Below the pieces are notes generated by a model, which was not told the origin of the DNA, did not search any database, and saw only the letters and a list, made by a program, of their open reading frames with translations. A program made the translations under genes and the position numbers. 64,000 bases of DNA, taken from positions 124,001-188,000 of the forward strand of contig NZ_BMQF01000016.1 in NCBI RefSeq assembly GCF_014647975.1, given 5' to 3'. This DNA is from Streptomyces fumigatiscleroticus. Lineage in GTDB: Bacteria; Actinomycetota; Actinomycetes; Streptomycetales; Streptomycetaceae. This document shows positions 17,181-26,165 of the stretch, one piece after another. Position 1 is the stretch's first letter, and every line of letters starts with the position of its first letter.

Positions 17181-18880
17181 TGCACGTGCCTCTGGTCGTG
17201 TCGGGTGATGTCGGGGTGGTGCAGGTCGAACGCCGGGGACTCGGAGCGGATCCGCGGCAGTGCCGTGAAGTTGTGGCGCGGGGGCGGGCAGGAGGTGGCC
17301 CACTCCAGGGAGCGGCCGTAACCCCAGGGATCGTCGCGGTCCACGCGCTTGCCGTGGTGGGCGGTGCGCCACACGTTGTAGAGGAACGGCAGCGTGGACA
17401 GCCCGAGGAGGAACGCCCCGAGGGAGCTGATGGTGTTCAGCGCGGTGAAGCCGTCCGCGGCCAGATAGTCGGCGTAGCGGCGCGGCATGCCCTGCTCGCC
17501 GAGCCAGTGCTGGACCAGGAAGGTGGTCTGGAAGCCGACGAACAGCGTCCAGAAGTGGATCCTGCCGAGGCGCTCGTCGAGCATCCTGCCGGTGAACTTG
17601 GGCCACCAGAAGTAGAAGCCCCCGAACATCGCGAACACGACCGTACCGAACAGCACGTAGTGCAGATGGGCGACGATGAAGTAGGTGTCCGTGAGGTGGA
17701 AGTCCAGCGGCGGGGAGGCGATGAGCACGCCGGTCATGCCGCCGAGCAGGAACGTCACCAGGAAGCCGAAGGACCACAGCATGGGTGTCTCGAAGGAGAC
17801 CGAGCCCTTGATCATGGTGCCGATCCAGTTGAAGAACTTCACGCCGGTCGGCACCGCGATGAGGAACGACGTCAGCGAGAAGAACGGCAGCAGCACCGCC
17901 CCGGTGGCGAACATGTGGTGGGCCCACACCACGGCGGAGAGCATGGTGATGGCGATGGTGGCGCCGATCAGGCTGACATAGCCGAAGATCGGTTTGCGGC
18001 TGAAGACCGGGATGATCTCGGAGACGATGCCGAAGAACGGCAGCGCGACGATGTACACCTCGGGATGGCCGAAGAACCAGAACAGGTGCTGCCACAGCAG
18101 CGCGCCCCCGTTCGCGGCGTCGTAGATGTGCGCGCCGAACTTGCGGTCCGCCTCCAGCGCGAGCAGCGCGGCGGTGAGCACGGGGAAGGCGGGCAGCACC
18201 AGGATCGACGTGAACAGCACGTTCCAGGTGAAGATCGGCATCCGGAACATGGTCATGCCGGGGGCGCGCAGACACAGGATCGTGGTGATGAAGTTGACCG
18301 CGCCGAGCGTGGTGGACAGACCGGACAGCACCAGTCCCATGGTCCACAGGTCGCCGCCCGAGCCGGGGCTGCGCACGGCGCCGTTCAGCGGCGCGTAGGC
18401 GAACCAGCCGAAACCGGCCGCTCCCCCGGGCACCAGGAACCCGGAGACCACCATCAGCCCGCCGAACAGGTACAGCCAGTACGACAGCGCGTTGAGCCGC
18501 GGGAAGGCCACGTCCGGGGCGCCGATCTGGAGCGGCATGACGGCGTTGGCGAACCCGGCGAACAGCGGCGTGGCGAACAGCAGCATCATGATCGTGCCGT
18601 GCACCGTGAACAGCTGGTTGTACTGCTCCGTGCTGAACAGCTGGAGTCCCGGGCGGGCCAGCTCGGCACGCATCAGCAGGGCGAGGACACCGCCGAACAG
18701 GAAGAAGCCGAACGCGGTCGTCATATAGAGCCCGCCGATCACCTTGTGATCGGTCGTCGTGGCCCAGCGCACCAGGGCCCGGCCCAGCGTCCGGCCGGTC
18801 CGCGGCCGCCGCGCCGGGGCCCGGCGCGGCGGCTCCGTTCTCCTGTCCACCGCCATGCGCGGCCGGGTACCCGGCCGCAC
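17177..18880 (-). CDS. ctaD: Cytochrome c oxidase subunit I (aa3 type, paralogue)
   Basis: 567 aa, full length. Haem-copper residues are visible: TVHGTIMMLLF for the low-spin haem, WFFGHPEVYIVALP with the His-Tyr crosslink pair, WAHHMFATG for CuB, and HYVLFGTVVFAMFGG. It would reduce oxygen to water and pump protons. CtaC and CtaE are missing here, so it must borrow them from the main oxidase operon. The GTG at 18880 has GAGGG just upstream; ATG 18856 is an alternative. This looks like a second oxidase core kept for particular conditions. Confidence 0.92.
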   Translation of the reverse strand: MRPGTRPRMAVDRRTEPPRRAPARRPRTGRTLGRALVRWATTTDHKVIGGLYMTTAFGFFLFGGVLALLMRAELARPGLQLFSTEQYNQLFTVHGTIMMLLFATPLFAGFANAVMPLQIGAPDVAFPRLNALSYWLYLFGGLMVVSGFLVPGGAAGFGWFAYAPLNGAVRSPGSGGDLWTMGLVLSGLSTTLGAVNFITTILCLRAPGMTMFRMPIFTWNVLFTSILVLPAFPVLTAALLALEADRKFGAHIYDAANGGALLWQHLFWFFGHPEVYIVALPFFGIVSEIIPVFSRKPIFGYVSLIGATIAITMLSAVVWAHHMFATGAVLLPFFSLTSFLIAVPTGVKFFNWIGTMIKGSVSFETPMLWSFGFLVTFLLGGMTGVLIASPPLDFHLTDTYFIVAHLHYVLFGTVVFAMFGGFYFWWPKFTGRMLDERLGRIHFWTLFVGFQTTFLVQHWLGEQGMPRRYADYLAADGFTALNTISSLGAFLLGLSTLPFLYNVWRTAHHGKRVDRDDPWGYGRSLEWATSCPPPRHNFTALPRIRSESPAFDLHHPDITRHDQRHVQ

Positions 18881-18945
18881 GGCCCTCAGTCGCTACTGTC
18901 GGTCGTCACCCGATCGCCGGGCGACGTCCCCGTCCGTCTGCGTGC

Positions 18946-20229
18946 TCACGCCGTTCGGCCCGCGGCCCCCTCGATCAGGTCCGCCGCCCGGCGCACGCCG
19001 TCCCGGCGGCGGATCTCCTCCCCCACGCCGGACAGCCGCTTGCGCAGCGCACCGTCCCCGAGCAGCCGTTCCACGGCCCCCGTCAGCTCCCCGTCCGTGA
19101 AGCGGTAGGTGTCCAGCCGGACGCCGAAGCCCAGCTCGTCCATCCGCTGGGCGTTGTCGTACTGGTCCCAGAAGAGCGGCAGCAGCACCATCGGCCTGCC
19201 GAAGTGCAGCGCCTCGGTCGTCGTGTTGTTGCCACCGTGCGTGATGACCAGATCGACGAGCGGCAGGACCGACGTCTGCGGCAGGAACTCCGCGCCCCAC
19301 ATGTTCGGCGCGAGCTCGATCTCCTCGTGCAGCGGGCCCTTGGACACGATGTACCGGTGCGGGGTGGCGGCCAGTACGCCGACGACCCGCCGCATCAGCT
19401 CCACGTCCGCCGAGCCGAGCGAGCCCAGCGAGAAGTAGATCAGCGCGCCGTCGCCGTCCCGCAGCCGCTCGGGCAGCTCGAACGTCCCGTCCGTCTCCCG
19501 GACCGAGGAGTCCAGCCGGTGCCAGCTGGGACCGAGCGTGCGCGGGTAGTCGGCGGCCTCCGGATACACATAGAGATTCGTGTCGCCCTCGTGGATGAAG
19601 TCCAGCTCGGGCAGGGCCGGAGCGCCCTGCTCCACCACCCAGGCGTTGAACTCCTCCCAGAGCGCGCGATGGGAGCGGTCGTACGCCTGACGGAACTCCG
19701 CCCAGCCGGTACGGTCCGCCGCCGGGTACCCGGAGAAGACGGGGGGCACGTCGTCCGTGCGCAGCTCCAGCGGATTGCAGGACATGATCCGGACGAACGG
19801 CACGCCCGCGGTCAGCAGGGCGGGGAAGCAGACGACGTTGTCCTCGACGATCACGTCGGGACGCACCCGTTCGACGATCTGCCTCAGCCGCGGCTCGCAG
19901 TACCTGGCGCCGGAGATGAGCTCCTCCCAGACGGGCTTGATCCACGTCTGAAGCTGCTCGACGGTCGGCTTGCGGAACTGTGGGGCGGTGCCCCGGATGA
20001 AGTCCTTCCAGAACTGGCCCGCGTCCTGCTCGCCCTCCGGCGGGGGCGCGAGGTCGACCAGATCCTCCTCGAATCCCAGCGCCTCGAGCTTTCCCTTCCA
20101 GGACGCCTCGGCGGCGAAGACGACACGATGGCCCCGGCGGCGCAGGACGTCACCGATGCCGACGCAGTTGTTGGTGGGTCCGTACGCGCTCTCCGGTACG
20201 AACAGCACGGTGAGCCGGCGCTCTGTCAT
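18946..20229 (-). CDS. GT1-family (MGT-like) glycosyltransferase coupled to an ABC importer
   Basis: 427 aa. The GT-B fold is complete: an N-terminal acceptor domain (RRLTVLFVPESAYGPTNNC, DVIVEDNVV) and a C-terminal nucleotide-sugar domain with YFSLGSLG, LPQTSVLPLVDLVITHGGNN and the PLFWDQYDNAQR stretch. It resembles macrolide-inactivating and natural-product glycosyltransferases using UDP-sugars. Its ATG overlaps the stop of the ABC ATPase gene (ATGA), so it is the last gene of a polyamine-type importer operon, which is unusual. It may glycosylate the imported compound or a toxic metabolite. The acceptor is unknown. Confidence 0.87.
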   Translation of the reverse strand: MTERRLTVLFVPESAYGPTNNCVGIGDVLRRRGHRVVFAAEASWKGKLEALGFEEDLVDLAPPPEGEQDAGQFWKDFIRGTAPQFRKPTVEQLQTWIKPVWEELISGARYCEPRLRQIVERVRPDVIVEDNVVCFPALLTAGVPFVRIMSCNPLELRTDDVPPVFSGYPAADRTGWAEFRQAYDRSHRALWEEFNAWVVEQGAPALPELDFIHEGDTNLYVYPEAADYPRTLGPSWHRLDSSVRETDGTFELPERLRDGDGALIYFSLGSLGSADVELMRRVVGVLAATPHRYIVSKGPLHEEIELAPNMWGAEFLPQTSVLPLVDLVITHGGNNTTTEALHFGRPMVLLPLFWDQYDNAQRMDELGFGVRLDTYRFTDGELTGAVERLLGDGALRKRLSGVGEEIRRRDGVRRAADLIEGAAGRTA

Positions 20230-21239
20230 GGCTTCTCCCCCTCGGTCGGGCTGACAGGTATGGGGACGGCGGCCTCCGGCGGCCAGGAGAGCGAGACCCG
20301 CTCGCCGGTCGCGACCCGGGACGGGCCCTGTACGGCGACGAGCACCGGCTCCGCGAGGTCCGGGACGCGCACGGCGATGTGGGTGGTGCCGCCGTGGAAG
20401 CTGACGTCGACGACCGTGCCGGTGAGCCGCCCGCCCGCGCCAGCGCCCGCGCCGTCGCCGTCGCCGTCGCCGATACGGATGCGCTCGGGGCGTACGGCCG
20501 TGATGCCGTCGCCGTCCCGCTCCGGGAAGAGGTTGTTCGCGCCGACGAAGCCCGCGACGAACGCGGTGCGCGGCCGTTCGTACAGTTCCACCGGCGCGTC
20601 GGTCTGCTCGACGCGGCCCGCGTTCATCACGGCGATCCGGTCGGCGAGCGACATCGCCTCCTCCTGGTCGTGCGTGACCACGAGGAAGGTGATGCCGACC
20701 TCGTGCTGGAGCCGCTTCAGCTCCAGCTGCATCCCGGCGCGCACCTGCTTGTCCAGCGCCGACAGCGGCTCGTCGAGCAGCAGCAGCCGGGGCCGCTTCA
20801 CGATCGCGCGGGCGAGCGCGACCCGCTGGCGCTGTCCGCCGGAGAGCTGGTGCGGCCTGCGGCGCGCGTGCTCGGTCAGGCCGACGGTGGCGAGGACCTC
20901 CTCGACCCGTTCCCGTACCTCGCGGCGCGGAAGCCGTTCCCGCTCCAGCCCGTACGCCACGTTCCGCTCGACCGACAGGTGCGGAAAGAGCGCGAACGAC
21001 TGGAACATGAGGTTGACCGGGCGCCGGTGCGGGGGCACGGCCAGCAGGTCCCGCCCGTCGAGCGTGACCGTGCCCGTCTCCGGCTTCTCGAAGCCGGCGA
21101 GGATGCGCAGCAGGGTCGTCTTGCCGCAGCCGCTCGGCCCGAGCAGCGCGCAGAACTCGCCCTCGCCGATGTCCAGCGTGACGTCGTCCAGCGCCCGCGT
21201 CCGCCCGAAGCGGTGGCCGACCCCTCTGATCTCGATCAA
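20226..21239 (-). CDS. ABC transporter ATP-binding protein, spermidine/putrescine (PotA) type
   Basis: 337 aa. Walker A GPSGCGKTT (about 34-42), signature LSGGQRQRVALARA, Walker B LLLLDEPLSALD and H-loop VVTHDQEEAM are intact. A C-terminal TOBE domain with VRPERIRIGDGDGDG follows; the (GD)n tract comes from a short coding repeat. It powers the two permeases just upstream in the operon. Both ends overlap neighbouring genes by 4 bases. Confidence 0.92.
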   Translation of the reverse strand: MIEIRGVGHRFGRTRALDDVTLDIGEGEFCALLGPSGCGKTTLLRILAGFEKPETGTVTLDGRDLLAVPPHRRPVNLMFQSFALFPHLSVERNVAYGLERERLPRREVRERVEEVLATVGLTEHARRRPHQLSGGQRQRVALARAIVKRPRLLLLDEPLSALDKQVRAGMQLELKRLQHEVGITFLVVTHDQEEAMSLADRIAVMNAGRVEQTDAPVELYERPRTAFVAGFVGANNLFPERDGDGITAVRPERIRIGDGDGDGAGAGAGGRLTGTVVDVSFHGGTTHIAVRVPDLAEPVLVAVQGPSRVATGERVSLSWPPEAAVPIPVSPTEGEKP

Positions 21240-22015
21240 CCTCTCGGCCCTCCTGTGGTCGAGCGGGTGAGCCGCTGCGCGGCCACGACGGCGGTGAAGC
21301 TGACCGCCAGCAGCAGGGTGGCCAGCGCGTTGATCTCCGGAGTGACGCCGAAGCGGATCATCGAGTACACGACGACCGGGAGCGTCGGCTCGGTCGGCGC
21401 GGCCGTGAAGAACGCGATGACGAACTCGTCGACGGAGAGCGTGAAGGCGAGCAGCGCCCCGGCGGCGATGCCCGGCGCGAGGGACGGCAGGGTGATGCGG
21501 ACGAACGTCGCCAGCGGTGTCGCGCCCAGATCCCGCGACGCCTCCTCCAGCGAGGGATCGGTGTGCGCCAGCCGGGTCCGCACCAGCGCGGCGACGAAGG
21601 CGGTCCCGAAGACGGCGTGCGCGAGCAGCACGCTGTGCAGGCCGAGGGTGAGCCGTACGGCGGCGTAGAGGACGAGCAGGCCGATGGCGAGCAGCAGATC
21701 GGGGACCACGGCGGGGAGCAGGGTCACCGCGTCCAGCAGCCGGGGCCGGGTGCCGCGGCCCGCCCCGACCGCGAGGAGGGTGCCGAGGACGGTGGACAGC
21801 GCCGCGGACCCGGCCGCGACGATCAGCGTGTTGACGAGCCCGTGGAGTATCTCGTCGTCACCGGCCAGCTCGCCGTACCAGCGCAGGCTGAACCCCTCGA
21901 AGGAGTACGGGGAGTCGCCCGCGCTGAAGGACATGACCACCAGGACGACGACGGGCGCGTAGAGGAAGACGTACGTCAGCCAGAACGGCAGCTTCGGCCA
22001 CGACCGGTGTCTCAT
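21236..22015 (-). CDS. ABC transporter permease, PotC-like
   Basis: 259 aa with six TM segments. The EAA loop EEASRDLGATPLATFVRITLP is present. The N-terminal FLYAPVVVLVVMSFS and the length fit PotC. The ATG at 22015 overlaps the stop of the other permease. It forms the channel together with that permease. Confidence 0.9.
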   Translation of the reverse strand: MRHRSWPKLPFWLTYVFLYAPVVVLVVMSFSAGDSPYSFEGFSLRWYGELAGDDEILHGLVNTLIVAAGSAALSTVLGTLLAVGAGRGTRPRLLDAVTLLPAVVPDLLLAIGLLVLYAAVRLTLGLHSVLLAHAVFGTAFVAALVRTRLAHTDPSLEEASRDLGATPLATFVRITLPSLAPGIAAGALLAFTLSVDEFVIAFFTAAPTEPTLPVVVYSMIRFGVTPEINALATLLLAVSFTAVVAAQRLTRSTTGGPRG

Positions 22016-22836
22016 CGGGGCGCGTACCTCCTCGCCGCCCACGCCTGGGCGAAGAGCAGCACCATCAGCCCGGCCAGCAGCGCGAGCGCGAGCGCCGCGC
22101 CGAAGGGCCAGTCGCGGGCCTTGAGGAACTGGTCGCGGACGAGGTTGCCGACCATCACCGACCGTCCGCCGCCGAGCAGTTCGGGGACGACGAAGTTCCC
22201 GAAGCTCGGCACGAAGACGAAGAGACAGCCGGTGAGGACCCCGGGGAGGGTGAGGGGGAACGTCACCGTGCGGAAGACGGTCCAGGGCCCGGCACCCAGG
22301 TTCGCGGCGGCCTCGGACAGCTGTGGATCGAGCCGGGCGAGCGACGCGTACAGCGGAAGGATCATCAGCGGCAGATAGGCGTACAGCAGTCCGGCGACGA
22401 CGGCGGCGTCGGTGTACAGGACCTCCACCGGGCCGAGGCCGATCGCGCGCAGCGCCTTGTTGAGCCAGCCGGGGCCGCTCAGCAGCACGATCCAGGCGTA
22501 GACGCGGACGAGGAAGCTGGTCCAGAAGGGCAGGACGACGGCGACCAGGGCGATCGTCTGCCGGCGGCGCGGCAGGCCGGCGATCACATGTGCCGTCGGG
22601 TAGCCGATGAGGAGGGCCAGGACGGTGGTGAGGGCGGCGATCCAGGTGGAGTGGAGGAGGACGTCCGTGTAGAGCGGGTCGGCGAGGCGGGCGAGGTTCT
22701 CCGTGGTCGGCTCGTACACGACGCCGCCGAAGCGGCCGCGCCGGAAGAAGGCGTAACTCAGCACCAGGCCCAGCGGGACGACCATGAACACGGTCAGATA
22801 GGTCACGCCGGGCCCGGTCAGGGGCCACCGCTTCAT
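22012..22836 (-). CDS. ABC transporter permease, PotB-like
   Basis: 274 aa with six TM segments and the EAA loop SEAAANLGAGPWTVFRTVTFP. The start MKRWPLTGPGVTYLTVF and the long first periplasmic loop are PotB-like. ATGA overlaps link it to the binding protein upstream and the PotC-like gene downstream. Confidence 0.9.
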   Translation of the reverse strand: MKRWPLTGPGVTYLTVFMVVPLGLVLSYAFFRRGRFGGVVYEPTTENLARLADPLYTDVLLHSTWIAALTTVLALLIGYPTAHVIAGLPRRRQTIALVAVVLPFWTSFLVRVYAWIVLLSGPGWLNKALRAIGLGPVEVLYTDAAVVAGLLYAYLPLMILPLYASLARLDPQLSEAAANLGAGPWTVFRTVTFPLTLPGVLTGCLFVFVPSFGNFVVPELLGGGRSVMVGNLVRDQFLKARDWPFGAALALALLAGLMVLLFAQAWAARRYAPR

Positions 22837-23936
22837 GAGCCGGCGGCCACCTCGGTCGACAGCCGGGTGTACTTCGTGGCCGCCTCGCCGACGTCGACGA
22901 TGGACTCGCCCTTCAGCAGGTCTGCCGGGGTCGTCCGCAGCGGCGCGTTGGCCCGGAGCAGCTTCGGGTCCACCTGCTCCATGGCGGCCTTGTTGGGCAC
23001 CTTGTAGAGGATGTTCTCGGCGGCCCAGCTGTGGATCTCGGGATCGAGGATGTAGTTGATGAGGGCGTGCGCGGCCTCTTTGTTCTCGGAGGACTTCAGC
23101 ACGACCATCGTGTCCACCCAGAGGTCGCTGCCCTCCTTCGGCACCGTGAACCTGATCTTCGGGTCGCTGGTCGGGCACCAGCCGTCCCAGGCCTCCGCCA
23201 GCGCCGACTCCCCCTTGGTCAGCCGGTCGCCGAAGGTGGTGTCGTCGTAGGCGAGCAGGTTCTTCTTGGCGTCGAGCAGCAGGGTGCGGGCGTCGGCGAG
23301 CTCCTCGTCGCTGGTGGTGTTGACGGAGTGGCCGAGCACCTTGAGCGCGGGGAGGGCCAGCCAGCGCTCGGTGGTCATCATGGTGACCTTCTTCTTCAGC
23401 TCGGCCGGGGGCTTGAGAAGGTCGTTCCAGCTGGTCGGGGGCTGTTTGACGAGGTCGGTGCGGTAGCAGAGCCCGGTCGTGCCCCAGGTGTAGGGGACGG
23501 AGAAGGTGTTGCCCTTGTCGTAGGCGAGCTGCCGGGCCTCGGGGTAGAGGTTCTTCAGGTTCGGGACCAGGTCCGCGTGGATGGGTTCGAGCAGTCCGGC
23601 CTCGTTCAGGGCCTGGGCGTACTGCCCCGAGACGAAGGCGACGTCGATACCGCTGCCGCCGCCCGCTCCGCCGCCGGTGAGCTTGGCCATGATCTCTTCG
23701 TTGGTGGCGTGGTGCGCGATCTTCACCGGGACGCCGAGGTCCTTCTCGACCCGCTCGGGGAGGTCCTCGGGGCTGTAGCCGTCCCAGATGGAGACGGTGA
23801 GGGACTGCTTGGTGAGATCGGCCTTCGCGTCGAGGGTGTCCGGCCCGCTGCTCCCGTTGTCGTCCCCTCCGCAGCCGGTGAGCGGCACAAGCGCGAGAAC
23901 CGCGGCGATCGCGCCCACCGTACGCATGCCTCTCAT
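22833..23936 (-). CDS. Polyamine-type ABC substrate-binding lipoprotein
   Basis: 367 aa. A lipoprotein signal with lipobox LTGC (Cys22) is followed by an extracellular binding protein of the PotD/PotF class: LTVSIWDGYSPEDLPER, NEEIMAKL, VPYTWGTTGLCYR, and the C-terminal INYILDPEIHSWAAENILY. It captures the ligand for the two permeases and ATPase. GGGGGGAG before the ATG suits the start at 23936. It is the first gene of a five-gene operon that ends in a glycosyltransferase. The ligand may be a polyamine or another amino compound. Confidence 0.9.
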   Translation of the reverse strand: MRGMRTVGAIAAVLALVPLTGCGGDDNGSSGPDTLDAKADLTKQSLTVSIWDGYSPEDLPERVEKDLGVPVKIAHHATNEEIMAKLTGGGAGGGSGIDVAFVSGQYAQALNEAGLLEPIHADLVPNLKNLYPEARQLAYDKGNTFSVPYTWGTTGLCYRTDLVKQPPTSWNDLLKPPAELKKKVTMMTTERWLALPALKVLGHSVNTTSDEELADARTLLLDAKKNLLAYDDTTFGDRLTKGESALAEAWDGWCPTSDPKIRFTVPKEGSDLWVDTMVVLKSSENKEAAHALINYILDPEIHSWAAENILYKVPNKAAMEQVDPKLLRANAPLRTTPADLLKGESIVDVGEAATKYTRLSTEVAAGS

Positions 23937-24151
23937 GTCACAACTCCCCCCGTCGGAACATCAGTTGCGGCGTGAGTCTCGCATCGCACCGCATCTTTCA
24001 CAACGGGGTGCCGCGACGACCACATGGCCTTCGCGGCGACCCGGTCGACACCGGTGCGGCCGGGCGGGTGGGTGCGGACAGCGGCGAGGGATGGTCTTGT
24101 GCCGGGTCGCCGCGCTGTAGTCGGCTGGCATTCATGAAGAACTGGGGGAGC

Positions 24152-25747
24152 ATGAGGAAGTGGAGCAGTGCCGCGCTGATCGCCGCCCTGGTCGGGGGCT
24201 CCGTCTCCGTGGGCGCACCGGCTCCGCGCGCGGAGGCCGCCGGTACCGGCGTGGCCGATGTGCGCTCAGCCGGCCTGTCCTCGCGGCTGGGCGTCGATCT
24301 CGACACGGTGACGATCCCGGAGCTACAGGCGCGCATGTCGGACGGTTCACTGACCTCGACCGCACTGACCACCGCCTACCTCAAGCGGATCAGGACCATC
24401 GACCCGAAGATCAACGCGGTGCTGGGCACCGACCCGACGGCCCTGCGTCAGGCGGCCGCCAGCGACGCCCGGCACCGGCGCGGCGACACCCGCGGTCCGC
24501 TCGACGGCATACCCGTTCTGATCAAGGACAACGTGAACACCCGCGGCCTGCTCACGACGGCCGGGTCGCTGGCGCTGGCCGGCAGCCCGCCGGACAGCGA
24601 CGCCGCCCTGGTGACCCGGTTACGGGACGCGGGAGCGGTGATCCTCGGCAAGACGAACATGTCCGAGTGGGCGGACTTCCGCGCGGACAAGGTGACATCG
24701 GGGTGGTCCGCGGTGGGCGGGCAGACCGACAATCCCCACGTACTGGACCGGAATCCGTGCGGGTCCTCCTCCGGTTCGGCCGTCGCGGTCGCGGCCTCGT
24801 TGGCGCAGGTGGCGATCGGTACGGAGACGGACGGCTCCATCGTGTGCCCGGCCGGGGCGAACGGGGTGGTCGGCCTCAAGCCCAGCCTCGGCCTCGTCAG
24901 CGCAGCCGGAGTGATCCCGATCTCCGCCGAGCAGGACACCCCGGGGCCCATGGCACGCAACGTGACCGACACCGCGCTCACCCTCTCGGTACTCGGCGAC
25001 CGCGCCGGCTCGCGCACCGGCGGCCCGGTCGCCGGGCACTCCGGCTCCCTGCGCGGCAAACGGATCGGCCTGTGGCGGCTGCCCCCGCTCGGAGCGGAGA
25101 CGGACGCCTTGATGACCCGTACCGCGAAGAAACTCCGTGCCGCGGGAGCCGAGATCGTCGAGGTGACACTCCCGTACCAGAAGCGGATCGACGAGCTCGA
25201 ATACCCCGCGCTGCTGAGCGAGTTCCACCGGGACATCGACGCCTACCTCGCCACCCGCGACGGACCGCGCGACCTCGCCGAGCTGATCGCATTCAACCGC
25301 AGCCACCCGGCGGAGCAGGCCTGCTTCGCCGGCCAGGAGGTGTTCGAGGAGGCCCTCGCCGCGCCTGACACCACCGATCCGGGATACCGGGCCGTGCGAG
25401 CCGAACTGAACGAACTGGCCCGGCGTTCGATAGACGAGACCATGGCCGCCCATCGGCTGGACGCCATCGCCTCGCCGACGAACCCGCCCGCCTGGACGAC
25501 CGACTGCGCCCGCGGAGACGTCGACTTCGACCTCGCGTCGTCCTCCACCCCCGCGGCCGTGGCCGGATACCCCTCGTTGTCGGTACCCGCCGGGTTCGTG
25601 AACGAGCTGCCCGTGGGCCTGTCTCTGATGGCCGGTGACCACGAGGACGCGAAGCTGCTGGCGCTGGGGGCCGCGGTGGAGCACCGTCTTCGCGCCTGGC
25701 GAGCACCGCGCTACCTGCCGACGGTGGGGCCCGACGCCTCGCGGTGA
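24152..25747 (+). CDS. Secreted amidase (amidase-signature family)
   Basis: 531 aa. A signal peptide (about 1-30) precedes an amidase-signature domain with the Ser-cisSer-Lys triad: Lys125 in PVLIKDNVNT, the cis-Ser in CGSSSGSA (about 205-207) and the nucleophile Ser229 in GTETDGSIVCPAG. It hydrolyses an amide or peptide bond outside the cell; the substrate is unknown. The start is ATG 24152 after GGGGGAG, with ATG 24134 as alternative. It is divergent from the ABC importer operon, so imported amines could come from its products (inference). Confidence 0.88.
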   Translation: MRKWSSAALIAALVGGSVSVGAPAPRAEAAGTGVADVRSAGLSSRLGVDLDTVTIPELQARMSDGSLTSTALTTAYLKRIRTIDPKINAVLGTDPTALRQAAASDARHRRGDTRGPLDGIPVLIKDNVNTRGLLTTAGSLALAGSPPDSDAALVTRLRDAGAVILGKTNMSEWADFRADKVTSGWSAVGGQTDNPHVLDRNPCGSSSGSAVAVAASLAQVAIGTETDGSIVCPAGANGVVGLKPSLGLVSAAGVIPISAEQDTPGPMARNVTDTALTLSVLGDRAGSRTGGPVAGHSGSLRGKRIGLWRLPPLGAETDALMTRTAKKLRAAGAEIVEVTLPYQKRIDELEYPALLSEFHRDIDAYLATRDGPRDLAELIAFNRSHPAEQACFAGQEVFEEALAAPDTTDPGYRAVRAELNELARRSIDETMAAHRLDAIASPTNPPAWTTDCARGDVDFDLASSSTPAAVAGYPSLSVPAGFVNELPVGLSLMAGDHEDAKLLALGAAVEHRLRAWRAPRYLPTVGPDASR

Positions 25748-26165
25748 GCGGTCCGGCGCCCTCGGGGGGTCCCGTGCCTTCGCGACGGGCCGGGCGGGAT
25801 CCCCCTCGTCCTTCCAGGTGCGGTGGGCGGCGGTGCGGGCCTTGTCGAACGACGTCGGCTGCTCGGCCCTTCGGTTGAGGCGCGCGCCGTCGATCTTGTC
25901 CGTCGGGTGCCGTCCCGTCAATCCCTTGTATCTGCCACCGACTTGCCCCGGTCCGGCCGACGGGCCGGCCCGCCCGATGCGGATCTCGACGGCCGAAGTC
26001 CTCTGCCCCGTCACGGCCTTCGGGCACGCGGGTACCTGGAGAGCGCCCGCGCGCGTGACCTTCCCTTCCGCAAGGTCAATACTGCCGGTGACAGCACTCC
26101 CGCCGACCCGTGTCCGACCGCCCCGAGGTCGAACGCCCACCTGTTGAGAACACCAGGAGGTACCC
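25748..26165. other. Intergenic region upstream of dhaK
   Basis: 418 bases between the amidase stop and dhaK. It contains the strong AGGAGG of dhaK at 26155-26160. The minus strand at about 25800-26000 is open and reads RYKGLTGRHPTDKIDGARLN, which looks less random than its surroundings, but I know no family for it. No clear promoter or palindrome is seen. Confidence 0.35.

Noticed and set aside
25800..26030. A possible minus-strand gene or transposase fragment between the amidase and dhaK
   Set aside because: The open frame has a less random look but no start with a ribosome site, no known motif and no clear codon bias, so I left it unassigned.
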